Program-made: the position numbers and the translations under genes
Notes under the pieces: model-generated
What the model was told of the DNA's origin: nothing
Databases searched by the model: none
What the model saw: only the letters and a program-made list of their open reading frames with translations
Shown: positions 57,035 through 64,000 of the stretch, piece by piece
Numbering within the stretch: position 1 is the first letter of the stretch
How the letters are laid out: each line of letters starts with the position of its first letter
NCBI RefSeq assembly: GCF_029626175.1
Contig: NZ_JARUBM010000002.1
Span: 3,737,001-3,801,000 of the forward strand
DNA from: Micromonospora sp. WMMD1082
Lineage (GTDB): Bacteria > Actinomycetota > Actinomycetes > Mycobacteriales > Micromonosporaceae
Length of the DNA: 64,000 nt
Direction: 5' to 3'

Positions 57035-57276
57035 GTTACCTTTTTGATCGTCCCCAGCCGGGGACTGCTCGGTCGCCCGGCTCGGTATGACTTACTGCCC
57101 CTGTCGTACGGATGATCCGGGGGGTGTTGTCGCCGGGCCGGGTGGCGTCGACGGACCGCTGATAGGGACACGGCCGCCCGCTCGGTTGGGGTAGGTCTCT
57201 TCGTAACGTGGCTGCCGGCAGTCGACGCCAGACTGGCGACCGAGACGGGAACGCGACGTCGCGGGGAGGCGATGCG
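57035..57276 (+). ncRNA. Putative bridge RNA region, IS110 element copy 2
   Basis: Internal ATAGGGACAC (57162-57171) equals the far end of the element (58994-59003), and GTAAC (57203-57207) is complementary to the near end GTTAC (57035-57039). In a circular donor these ends abut, so the pair fits the two guides of a donor loop. CGTCCCC (57049-57055) and GGGGGG (57119-57124) could be target guides for the CCC...CCCCC sites used here. Confidence 0.6.
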
Positions 57277-58479
57277 ATGCACGGCGACTACCAGGTGTTT
57301 CTCGGTCTTGATGTCGGCAAGGACGGCCACCACGCCGTCGCCCTCAGCCGGGACGGCAAGCGGCTGCACGACGCGGCGCTGGTCAACACGGAGGGCAAGC
57401 TGCGGCAGGTCTTCGACAAGCTGGCCAAGCACGGCCCGGTCCTGGTCGTGGTTGACCAGCCGGCCTCGATCGGAGCGCTGCCTGTCGCGGTCGCTCGTGC
57501 CTGCGGCCAGCAGGTCGCCTACCTGCCCGGGCTCGCGATGCGCCGGATCGCCGACCTGCACCCCGGCAGCGCGAAGACCGACGCCCGCGACGCCTACGTG
57601 ATCGCTGATGCGGCCCGCACCATGCCGCACACGCTGCGCCGCGTCGACGTCGGCGACGAAGCCCTCGCCGAGCTGGAGGTACTGGTTGGCTTCGACGACG
57701 ACCTGGCCGGTGAGGCCACCCGGCTGACCAACCGCATCCGCGGGCTGCTCACCCAGATTCATCCAGCTCTGGAGCGAGCTTTGGGCCAGAACATTCAGCA
57801 CAAGGCCGTCTTGGAGCTGCTGTCGCGCTGCGGCGGCCCGGCCGGGCTGCGCAAGGCCGGACGCCGCAAACTGATGTCGATCGCGACCAAGAACGCGCCG
57901 CGCATGGGCGAACGCCTGGTCGAACGGATCACGACCGCGTTGGATGAGCAGACCGTCATCGTCCCGGGCACCGCCGCGGCCGAGACGATCCTGCCGAGGC
58001 TGGCCGACAGCCTGCGCGACGTGTTGCAACAGCGTGACCAGGTCGCCGCCGAAGTCGACAGGATGCTTGATGCGCACCCTCTTGCCGCGGTCCTGACCTC
58101 GATGCCCGGCATCGGCGTCAGGACCGCCGCAAGAATCCTGCTCGAAGTAGGCGACGGCACCTCGTTCGCCACCCCCGGACATTTGGCCGCCTACGCCGGC
58201 CTGGCACCGGTCACCCGACGCTCCGGCAGCAGCATCCGCGGCGAACACCCCGCCCGCAACGGCAACAAACAGCTCAAACGCGCATTCTTCCTCGCCGCGT
58301 TCGCTGCCCTGGCCGACCCAGCCAGCCGTGCCTACTACGACCGCAAGAGAGCCCAAGGCAAACGCCACAACGCCGCCCTGATCTGCCTGGCCCGCCGCCG
58401 CATCGACGTCCTGTTCGCCATGCTCCGCGACAAGGTCCCTTACCAGCCGAGGCCAATCGTCGCGGTCACAACCGGCTGA
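57277..58479 (+). CDS. IS110-family transposase/recombinase (copy 2)
   Basis: The protein has 400 aa, apparently identical to the copy 1 product. The DEDD residues (DVGKDG, VVDQP, KTDARDA) and the C-terminal GIGVRTA and GLAPVTRRSG blocks are intact. ATG 57277 follows GGGGAGG; the longer GTG start at 57208 would eat into the non-coding end. Confidence 0.93.
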   Translation: MHGDYQVFLGLDVGKDGHHAVALSRDGKRLHDAALVNTEGKLRQVFDKLAKHGPVLVVVDQPASIGALPVAVARACGQQVAYLPGLAMRRIADLHPGSAKTDARDAYVIADAARTMPHTLRRVDVGDEALAELEVLVGFDDDLAGEATRLTNRIRGLLTQIHPALERALGQNIQHKAVLELLSRCGGPAGLRKAGRRKLMSIATKNAPRMGERLVERITTALDEQTVIVPGTAAAETILPRLADSLRDVLQQRDQVAAEVDRMLDAHPLAAVLTSMPGIGVRTAARILLEVGDGTSFATPGHLAAYAGLAPVTRRSGSSIRGEHPARNGNKQLKRAFFLAAFAALADPASRAYYDRKRAQGKRHNAALICLARRRIDVLFAMLRDKVPYQPRPIVAVTTG

Positions 58480-58502
58480 CCACACCAGGCACAATCCTCC
58501 GA

Positions 58503-58997
58503 ATGAGCCGACCCCTGCTGCTGCTCGACGTCGACGGTGTCCTTAACCCCTACGGAACCACTCAGCCGCCGGCCGGCTACACCGAGCACCACCTGTTCCC
58601 TGAGGACGAGGAACCCGTTCGTGTCAACCCCACACACGGCGCCTGGATCACCGAAGCGAGCACCGTCCTGGACATCGCATGGGCCACAAGCTGGAACGAC
58701 GAAGCCAACCAGCTTCTCGCTCCGCTTCTGCACATCACGGCCCTACCCGTGATCACCATGCCAGCCCCACCCTTCCACCCCAGCAACAAGATCCCACTCA
58801 TTGCCACCTACGCCCTGCAACGGCCCGCGGCATGGATCGATGACCTCCACACACCCGAAGCTCACAGCTGGGCCGCCACACGCACCAGCCCCACCCTGTT
58901 GATCACCACCGACCCGACGATCGGCCTCACCCGCGACGCCATCGACCACGTCATCGCCTGGGCCAAGACCCTCGACGCCCCATTGACAAACCCATAG
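58503..58997 (+). CDS. HAD-like protein, passenger gene of the IS110 element (copy 2)
   Basis: The protein has 164 aa, the same sequence as the 45829-46323 product, with DVDGV, TSWND and DD motifs. It starts 23 nt after the transposase stop and ends 6 nt before the element edge. Its stop is therefore inside the element, so it travels as a unit. Confidence 0.85.
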   Translation: MSRPLLLLDVDGVLNPYGTTQPPAGYTEHHLFPEDEEPVRVNPTHGAWITEASTVLDIAWATSWNDEANQLLAPLLHITALPVITMPAPPFHPSNKIPLIATYALQRPAAWIDDLHTPEAHSWAATRTSPTLLITTDPTIGLTRDAIDHVIAWAKTLDAPLTNP

Positions 58998-59012
58998 GGA
59001 CACCCCCCCCGG

Positions 59013-60377
59013 TCAGCGGCGGTGGTCAGCCCGCCGGTACGGCAACCCGTTGAGGAGCACGTGGGTGACCTCACCGGTCTGGTCGTCCCGGACGGCACCG
59101 ACACTGACCCGATCGCTACCGGCGTGTGGCCGCCAGGGCGGGGCCATCCGGGCGGCCGGGGTCGCCTCGGCCGCCCACACGTCGACGGCGACGGGACGCG
59201 TCGATACCGTACGGTCATCGGTGATGATGTCCAGGTTCACGCTGTGCGAAACCAGCCGCAGGGCGCTGCCGCTGGCCGGCCGTTCGTAGCGCCCCGACGG
59301 CGGCGGGCCGACCGCGACGCTCCGCGCGGGGCGGGTCCAGTTCGGCGTGGCACCGCCCAGCGCCATGAACAGGTCATTGATCACCTGGTAGCGGGCCTCG
59401 CGCAGTTCCTCGCCGCGGTTGTCGGCCCAGACCAGGCCGAGCCCGCTGGCCGGGCAGCAGAGCAGCTTGGTCCACATGCCCTCGTAGAAGCCCTCGTGCC
59501 CGAAACGGATACCGTCACCGGCGCGCGGACCCAGGTAGAGCCCGAGACCGTAGTGCAGATCGACATCGAGGCGGACGTCGGCCTGCGGTTGGCGAAGTTC
59601 GCGCAGGCCCCGGTCGGCCGGGTCGGCGGCGAGGTGGGCGGCGCCGACCCGGGCCAGGTCGAGCACCGTGGACCAGCACTGCGAGGAGGGGGCGTGTTTG
59701 GCCGCGACGCGAGGCTCATGGATGACCCGCACGGTTCCCGCGTCGAGACGGTGGTGTTGCAGGAGTGGATAGGTCATCGCAACGGACGGGTCGTGCCAGG
59801 TGCGGGTCATCCCGAGCGGTTCGGCGATCCGCTCGGTGAAGAGCCGGTCGAAGGTCGTACCGGCGCGGCGTTCGAGCAGGTGTCCCGCAACCGTGAAGCC
59901 TAGGTTGCTGTAGGAGTAGACCTGTCCAGGACGACCGACCAGCGGGGTGCGGGGCGGTTCTACCTGAGCGGCAACGGCCACGGCGTCGCGATCCCGGCTG
60001 CACCCTTCGTGCAGCACCATGTCGGGAATGAAGCCGGCACGGTGGCTGAGCAGGTGCCGCAGGGTCACCGCCGGGGCCTGGTGCGCACGGCGGAGCCGGA
60101 ATTCGGGCAGGGTGGCCGCGACCGGCTCGTCCCAGCCCAATTCGCCGCTGTCGACGAGGGCGGCGGCCAGCGTAGCGGTGAGCGTCTTGGCGGTGGAATA
60201 GATCCGGAACAACGTGTCGGGACGCAGCGCCGCGTCGGGTTCCTCGATCGACCGAAGGCCGGTCGCGGCGGCGACGAGCGGCCCGTTCCGGTCGAACAGC
60301 ACGGCGGTCACCCCGGGAACATCGTTCTTGATCTGGAACTCACGCAGCGCCTCGGTCAGCTCTGGTTGCTCGATCAT
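59013..60377 (-). CDS. Serine hydrolase (beta-lactamase/EstB family)
   Basis: The protein has 454 aa. FRIYSTAKTLTATL has the S-x-x-K catalytic pair, YSYSNLGF the Y-x-N motif and FGHEGFYEG the late H-x-G motif, as in class-C-like esterases and D-peptidases. A C-terminal domain of about 110 residues is extra. No signal peptide is seen, so it is cytosolic. ATG 60377 overlaps the DegT stop. In this cluster it may act as an esterase or acyltransferase. Confidence 0.85.
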   Translation of the reverse strand: MIEQPELTEALREFQIKNDVPGVTAVLFDRNGPLVAAATGLRSIEEPDAALRPDTLFRIYSTAKTLTATLAAALVDSGELGWDEPVAATLPEFRLRRAHQAPAVTLRHLLSHRAGFIPDMVLHEGCSRDRDAVAVAAQVEPPRTPLVGRPGQVYSYSNLGFTVAGHLLERRAGTTFDRLFTERIAEPLGMTRTWHDPSVAMTYPLLQHHRLDAGTVRVIHEPRVAAKHAPSSQCWSTVLDLARVGAAHLAADPADRGLRELRQPQADVRLDVDLHYGLGLYLGPRAGDGIRFGHEGFYEGMWTKLLCCPASGLGLVWADNRGEELREARYQVINDLFMALGGATPNWTRPARSVAVGPPPSGRYERPASGSALRLVSHSVNLDIITDDRTVSTRPVAVDVWAAEATPAARMAPPWRPHAGSDRVSVGAVRDDQTGEVTHVLLNGLPYRRADHRR

Positions 60378-61642
60378 GATGCCACCACCCGAGCCGCGGG
60401 CAGTGCGCCGCGGGCCTGACGCACGGCGACACGGAACCCGTCGATGAGGTGATCGATCTGTCGATCGGTCATCGCCGGGTAAATGGGCAGGTTCACCAGC
60501 TCGTCGAACCAGATCCGCTCGGCCGTCGGTGCCTGCCCGTACGCGCCACCCCGGCGACGCCACTCCGGTAGCAGGTGCAGTGGGAAGTACCGGAGGATCA
60601 TCTCTACACCGTGCTCATGGTGCAGCCGACGCACCACCTCGTCGCGCAGGTCGGGGGTGGCATCGCTGATCCGCAGCGTGTAGAGGTGGTAGGAGTGCAC
60701 CGTCCCGGGCAGGTCCCGGTGCGGGACGACGCCAGGCAGATCGGCGAAGCCGGCATGCAGGCGAGCGGCGATGTCCCGACGTCGGGCCACCATCGCCGGC
60801 AGCTTCGCCAGCTGAGTACGTCCGACCGCCGCCGCCGGTTCGCTCATCGTCGCGTTCAGCCCGCCGTGCCGGATTGTGGTGCAGTCGTCGGTGTACGCGT
60901 TTCTGGCGTGTCGTTCCGGGTCCTCCGGTCCGGGTGGCTGTCGACCACCGAAGTCCGCAGGGATCGTCCGCGGTCGGAAGTCCGCGTCCGGCTCCATCGC
61001 GTGAATCCGGCGCAGCGTGCCGGCCCACCGGTCGTCGCGGCAGGTCACCATGCCGCCCTGTCCCATCGTGGACATGTTCTTCAGGCTGTGGAAACTCCAG
61101 CAGCCGAGGTCTCCGACGGTGCCGGCACCGCGCCCGTGGTATCGGCTGCCGAGCGCGTGCGCGCAGTCCTCCAGCAGCACCAGGTTGTGCTGACGGGCCA
61201 CTGTGAGCAGGCCATCGAGGTCGGCGGGAAGGCCACCATAGTGCGTCACGTAGATCGCCCGGGTGCGGGGACCGACGACCCGGGCGACCGCCGCCGGGTC
61301 CAGGGCCAGCGTGTCCGGGTCGATGTCGGCGAAGCGTACGCCGACCGGCCGCGACAGCAGCGGCGCGACAGTCGCCTGGAAGGTCAGCGGGGAGGCGACG
61401 ACCTCGTCGCCCGGCCGTAGACTGAGCAGATGGGTGGCCAGCTCCAGAGCCATGGTGCAGCTGGTCATCGAGACCGCGTGTCGGGCCCCGACATGTTGGG
61501 CGAACTCGTTCTCGAACGCGCCTCGTTCCTGACCGCCGGAGAGGTGTGCGTCGGAGCGGAGCAACCGGGCGACCGCAGCCACGTCGTCCTCGTCGAACAC
61601 ACTGCCCTGTCCGTGGTAGGGCACGACGAACCGATGGGTCAT
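60374..61642 (-). CDS. DegT/DnrJ/EryC1-family PLP aminotransferase
   Basis: The protein has 422 aa. TSCTMALELATHLL, LLEDCAHALGS (PLP-binding Asp) and WSFHSLKNMSTMGQGGM with the PLP Lys are family marks. Members aminate keto-sugars or cyclitols, or make AHBA-like units. ATG 61642 behind GGAGGG is preferred to the start 15 nt upstream. It follows the epimerase gene by 15 nt, so an amino-sugar or aminocyclitol is a reasonable product. Confidence 0.9.
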   Translation of the reverse strand: MTHRFVVPYHGQGSVFDEDDVAAVARLLRSDAHLSGGQERGAFENEFAQHVGARHAVSMTSCTMALELATHLLSLRPGDEVVASPLTFQATVAPLLSRPVGVRFADIDPDTLALDPAAVARVVGPRTRAIYVTHYGGLPADLDGLLTVARQHNLVLLEDCAHALGSRYHGRGAGTVGDLGCWSFHSLKNMSTMGQGGMVTCRDDRWAGTLRRIHAMEPDADFRPRTIPADFGGRQPPGPEDPERHARNAYTDDCTTIRHGGLNATMSEPAAAVGRTQLAKLPAMVARRRDIAARLHAGFADLPGVVPHRDLPGTVHSYHLYTLRISDATPDLRDEVVRRLHHEHGVEMILRYFPLHLLPEWRRRGGAYGQAPTAERIWFDELVNLPIYPAMTDRQIDHLIDGFRVAVRQARGALPAARVVAS

Positions 61643-61657
61643 GTCTGAACCCTCCAC

Positions 61658-62665
61658 TCAGGCGGCGGCCGGCGCCGGGGCCGGCATGTCACGTTGGAAG
61701 ACGGTCGGCATAGCGGGCAGTTCCGGCCGGTCTCCGAGCAGGGCGGCCAGGGCGGTGACGCCCTCGGCCAACGGCACCCTGGGCCAGTGCCCGAGGGCTC
61801 GCAGGCGGCTGATGTCGGCGACGTGGCGGTAGCTGTCCTCGAGCACGCTGCGGTCGCATTCGATCCGGGCCGGGGTGCCGGTGACCTCACCGATGAGACG
61901 TGCCAGTTCCCGCATCGAGGTTTCGGTGCCGCTGCCGAGGTTGTAGCACTCGCCGCTCGTGCCACGTTCCGCGATCTGGATCAGTCCGGCCATCAGGTCG
62001 TCGATGTGCGAGAAGTCGCGGGTCTTGGCATCGGGGTCGCCCACCACTGGGATCGGCAGTCCGTTGAGGTGCCAGCGCAGGTACTGGGACACTTCGCCGC
62101 CGGCGCGGCGTGGGTCCTCACGCGGTCCGTAGATGGTGAACGCCCGAGCCACCACGGCAGGCAGCCCGTACGACTCCACCATGCTCATGGCGACGTGCTC
62201 GCCGCTGAGTTTGGAGGCCGCGTACGGCAGGAACGGGTTCAGCGGGTGCGTCTCGGCGATCGGGTGGGTCTGCGGGCGTCCGTAGACCATCGCGGAGGAC
62301 AGGTAGACCACCCGCCGTACCTCGATGTCGAGCAGGCCCTCGAGGAGGTTGAAGGTGCCCTCCGCATTGGTCTCGAAGTCGAACCGGGGATGGTCGACGG
62401 AGATGGTGCCGCTGGCGTTGCCTGCGAGGTGGAACACCACGTCGGCGGGAGTCAGTGCGCCTCGCACCGAGGCCGGGTCGCGGAGGTCCACCACTCGGTA
62501 GCCGACCCCGGTGGGCAGCTTCTCGTCCGGCAGCGCGACGTCGAGGACGGTTACCTGGGCTCCCCGTGCGACGAGGTGGTCCACCAGGTGCGAGCCGACG
62601 AAGCCATGCCCGCCGGTGACCAGTGCCCGGGTGTCTGAGCCGATGCTGATGTGGTCGTTGTCCAT
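61658..62665 (-). CDS. NAD-dependent epimerase/dehydratase (SDR, nucleotide-sugar type)
   Basis: The protein has 335 aa. VTGGHGFVGSHLVDHL (NAD-binding), LSSAMVYG and YAASKLSGEH (catalytic YxxxK), and RAFTIYGPRE are extended-SDR blocks. It works on a nucleotide sugar or related substrate and precedes the aminotransferase in one minus-strand operon. Confidence 0.9.
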   Translation of the reverse strand: MDNDHISIGSDTRALVTGGHGFVGSHLVDHLVARGAQVTVLDVALPDEKLPTGVGYRVVDLRDPASVRGALTPADVVFHLAGNASGTISVDHPRFDFETNAEGTFNLLEGLLDIEVRRVVYLSSAMVYGRPQTHPIAETHPLNPFLPYAASKLSGEHVAMSMVESYGLPAVVARAFTIYGPREDPRRAGGEVSQYLRWHLNGLPIPVVGDPDAKTRDFSHIDDLMAGLIQIAERGTSGECYNLGSGTETSMRELARLIGEVTGTPARIECDRSVLEDSYRHVADISRLRALGHWPRVPLAEGVTALAALLGDRPELPAMPTVFQRDMPAPAPAAA

Positions 62666-62913
62666 CAGTTGCCTCCGCTTCGCGAGTCGACCGGTCCGCC
62701 CCGGTCTGGGTGAGGGTCATGAACCGGGGAATCGGCCATCGCGCGGGCTCTGCGGAGTGAGTCATCGGGCATGTTCGGTCCAATCGCTTCAGCTCGGCAC
62801 CCTCCACCGAATAGCGGAGGGGTCATCCCACGAAAAGACACCGCACGGTCGACCTACAACCGATTGTCCACTTGCTGCCTCAAACCTCGATGACAACAAC
62901 CGAGCAATGAGTT

Positions 62914-62927
62914 GTCGATCGATCGAC
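62914..62927. promoter_or_regulatory. 14-bp palindrome in the divergent promoter region
   Basis: GTCGATCGATCGAC is a perfect palindrome in the 299-nt region between the epimerase operon and the BtrH-like gene. It shares the CGATCGATCG core with the TetR-linked operator at 16520-16533. The rest of this region shows no gene. Confidence 0.5.
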
Positions 62928-62964
62928 GTAGCGCTCAGGGTCGAGGCGAAGAGGTGATGCTCTC

Positions 62965-63930
62965 GTGACCGATCTGCTGCGATCCAACCTTCTCGTACCG
63001 TGCGACCGCTTCCTGTCCCAGGTCGACGGCGCCCGCCTGGACTGCGTCTCGGACGCGGTGGCGGTGCTGCTCGCCCACCGGGCGGTACCGGACGTGCGGG
63101 CCGTGTTCGCCCGAGACTGGCGCTTCGAGCTGCGTGACATGCCGACCGGTCCGGCCCAGGTCGCTCTTCCTCCTGACGACCAAGACGAACGACTGGCCCG
63201 ACGGACCGGCTGGCGACTCGACTGGAGGGCCACCGACCCGGGCACGGCGGTCGATCACTGGCGGGCCGCGCCGGCGGCGGACGCGCCGATCGTGGTGGTC
63301 GGCGACGCGTACCACCTGCCATGGCTCCCCTACTACCGGCGCGAGCACATGGAGCACGGCTTCGTGGTGGACGGGCTGGGAACGGACGGCACGGTCCACA
63401 TCGTCGACCCGTACGAGAACCCGACCGAATGGGGGCGCGCCGTACCGACCGTCACCGGCGTCGATTTCGACACGCTGACGCCGGCACTGTCAGCCGGCCG
63501 GTGGGCGATGCTCACCGCCACCGGCACCGCCCCTGAGCCCGGCGATCCCCGGGGCCAGATCGCCGCGAACGTGGCGGCTGTGCGGGCCGCCGCCGACAGC
63601 AGAGCCTACGAGCGATTCGTCGCCGACCATGCCCCCGCCGGCCGGCTGGAGCTGGAGAACCTGACCCTCCAGACGTGGCTGATCGCCCGCAACCGCAGCC
63701 TGCACGCGCGCTGGCTCGCCGACCTGCCCGCCGGTGCTACGGACGCCGGCTTCGTCGCGCGTTTCGCCCGCATCGAGCGCGGTTGGCATCGCGCGATGGA
63801 GAGCGCCTACCTGGCGTTGCGCCGGGTCCGCAGCGGGCGCCGTGCCCCCGGTGCCGCGCTCGATGCGCTACGCGCCGCCACCACCGCCGAGGTCGAGCTC
63901 GCCCGCGCGCCGGGCAGCGGACAGGAGTGA
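62965..63930 (+). CDS. BtrH-like (butirosin H N-terminal) protein
   Basis: The protein has 321 aa. RLDCVSDAVAVLLAHR has the candidate nucleophile Cys, and VVVGDAYHLPWLPYYRREHMEHGFVV with IVDPYENPTEW has the His and Asp of the papain-like BtrH fold. BtrH moves an acyl group from a carrier protein to an aminoglycoside; relatives occur in many NRPS/PKS clusters. The C-terminal half is helical. GTG 62965 starts it, and its stop overlaps the next gene. Confidence 0.75.
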   Translation: MTDLLRSNLLVPCDRFLSQVDGARLDCVSDAVAVLLAHRAVPDVRAVFARDWRFELRDMPTGPAQVALPPDDQDERLARRTGWRLDWRATDPGTAVDHWRAAPAADAPIVVVGDAYHLPWLPYYRREHMEHGFVVDGLGTDGTVHIVDPYENPTEWGRAVPTVTGVDFDTLTPALSAGRWAMLTATGTAPEPGDPRGQIAANVAAVRAAADSRAYERFVADHAPAGRLELENLTLQTWLIARNRSLHARWLADLPAGATDAGFVARFARIERGWHRAMESAYLALRRVRSGRRAPGAALDALRAATTAEVELARAPGSGQE

Positions 63931-64000
63931 CCATGATGCTGATCAGTGACGCCGTGTGGGATACCGCCCACGCCCAGCCCGATGTGCCCGCCCTGGTCGA
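63927..64000 (+). CDS. Start of a probable adenylate-forming enzyme (cut by window end)
   Basis: From GTG 63927 (or ATG 63933) the frame reads DAVWDTAHAQPDVPALV, the usual first helix of AMP-binding ligases and NRPS adenylation domains. It overlaps the BtrH-like stop by 4 nt, so it belongs to the same operon. Only about 24 codons are visible. Confidence 0.5.
   Translation, partial: MTMMLISDAVWDTAHAQPDVPALV

Larger units (their letters stand above)
57035..59003 (+). mobile_element. IS110-family element, copy 2, with HAD-like passenger
   Basis: The 1969-bp element matches copy 1 in length and in both encoded proteins, in opposite orientation. It lies between the MFS gene start and the serine-hydrolase stop, next to a run of C (59003-59010). 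Both insertion sites share a C/G-tract at the same edge and a C before GTTACC at the other. Confidence 0.92.

Noticed and set aside
45823..59003. A composite transposon formed by the two IS110 copies
   Set aside because: IS110 elements do not move by end pairing, the copies are inverted and inserted independently at different sites, and the enclosed genes look like ordinary decaying chromosome.

Overview
The window is GC-rich chromosomal DNA with tightly packed genes, many ATGA/GTGA stop-start overlaps and frequent GTG starts. Its gene set (methylcitrate cycle with a RamB/PrpR-type regulator, valine degradation, IdeR-type iron box, Fur-family regulator with Fe/Mn-SOD, natural-product genes) fits a high-GC actinomycete, most likely Micromonosporaceae. 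That placement is an inference from content. No rRNA, tRNA or CRISPR array was seen.

1-11.6 kb is a vitamin B12 region. Two cobalamin riboswitches each precede a pair of secreted proteins: an alpha/alpha-barrel protein with squalene-cyclase-like repeats and a small DUF4430-type beta protein. Together these are the two domains that make up animal transcobalamin and intrinsic factor. The first pair looks soluble. The second pair carries C-terminal surface anchors and is co-transcribed with an ECF transporter (T, fused A1-A2, S). A third cobalamin riboswitch, on the minus strand, precedes a ThiI-like tRNA sulfurtransferase, a small protein and a MerR regulator with a degenerate B12-binding-like domain.

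11.7-17.2 kb holds a minus-strand acyl-CoA operon (enoyl-CoA hydratase, acyl-CoA ligase, thioesterase, amidohydrolase, GNAT) divergent from a TetR gene across a palindromic operator. 17.3-27.9 kb holds a RamB/PrpR-like regulator divergent from prpDBC, followed by a valine-degradation run whose end product, propionyl-CoA, feeds the methylcitrate cycle. 28.1-33.1 kb is an iron-siderophore uptake locus with an IdeR-type box. 33.3-36.6 kb has a MerR-type promoter before a monooxygenase and a truncated DsbA gene, then a methyltransferase/ATP-grasp pair.

36.7-44.1 kb groups stand-alone genes for AlaRS, Fe/Mn-SOD, a Fur-family regulator, peptide deformylase and TsaD. The three promoter regions share a TGC-N9-GCA palindrome that matches the published Nur box. 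Two related small helical proteins follow alaS and sod. This looks like a Fur-family regulon of reserve metalloenzymes.

44.1-59.0 kb is accessory and decaying. An aminoglycoside-phosphotransferase-like gene and a MATE exporter lie between two identical LacI-type operators next to a frameshifted lacI. Two apparently identical 1969-bp IS110-family elements in inverted orientation each carry a HAD-like passenger gene; one sits precisely inside the MATE gene. A copper-handling cluster (CopCD fusion, two DUF1775 proteins, a broken PCuAC gene), an IS5-type element inside an anti-sigma-factor gene, transposase remnants and an MFS exporter complete it. 59.0-64.0 kb is the edge of a natural-product cluster: serine hydrolase, DegT aminotransferase, NAD-sugar epimerase, a BtrH-like protein and the start of a probable adenylate-forming enzyme.
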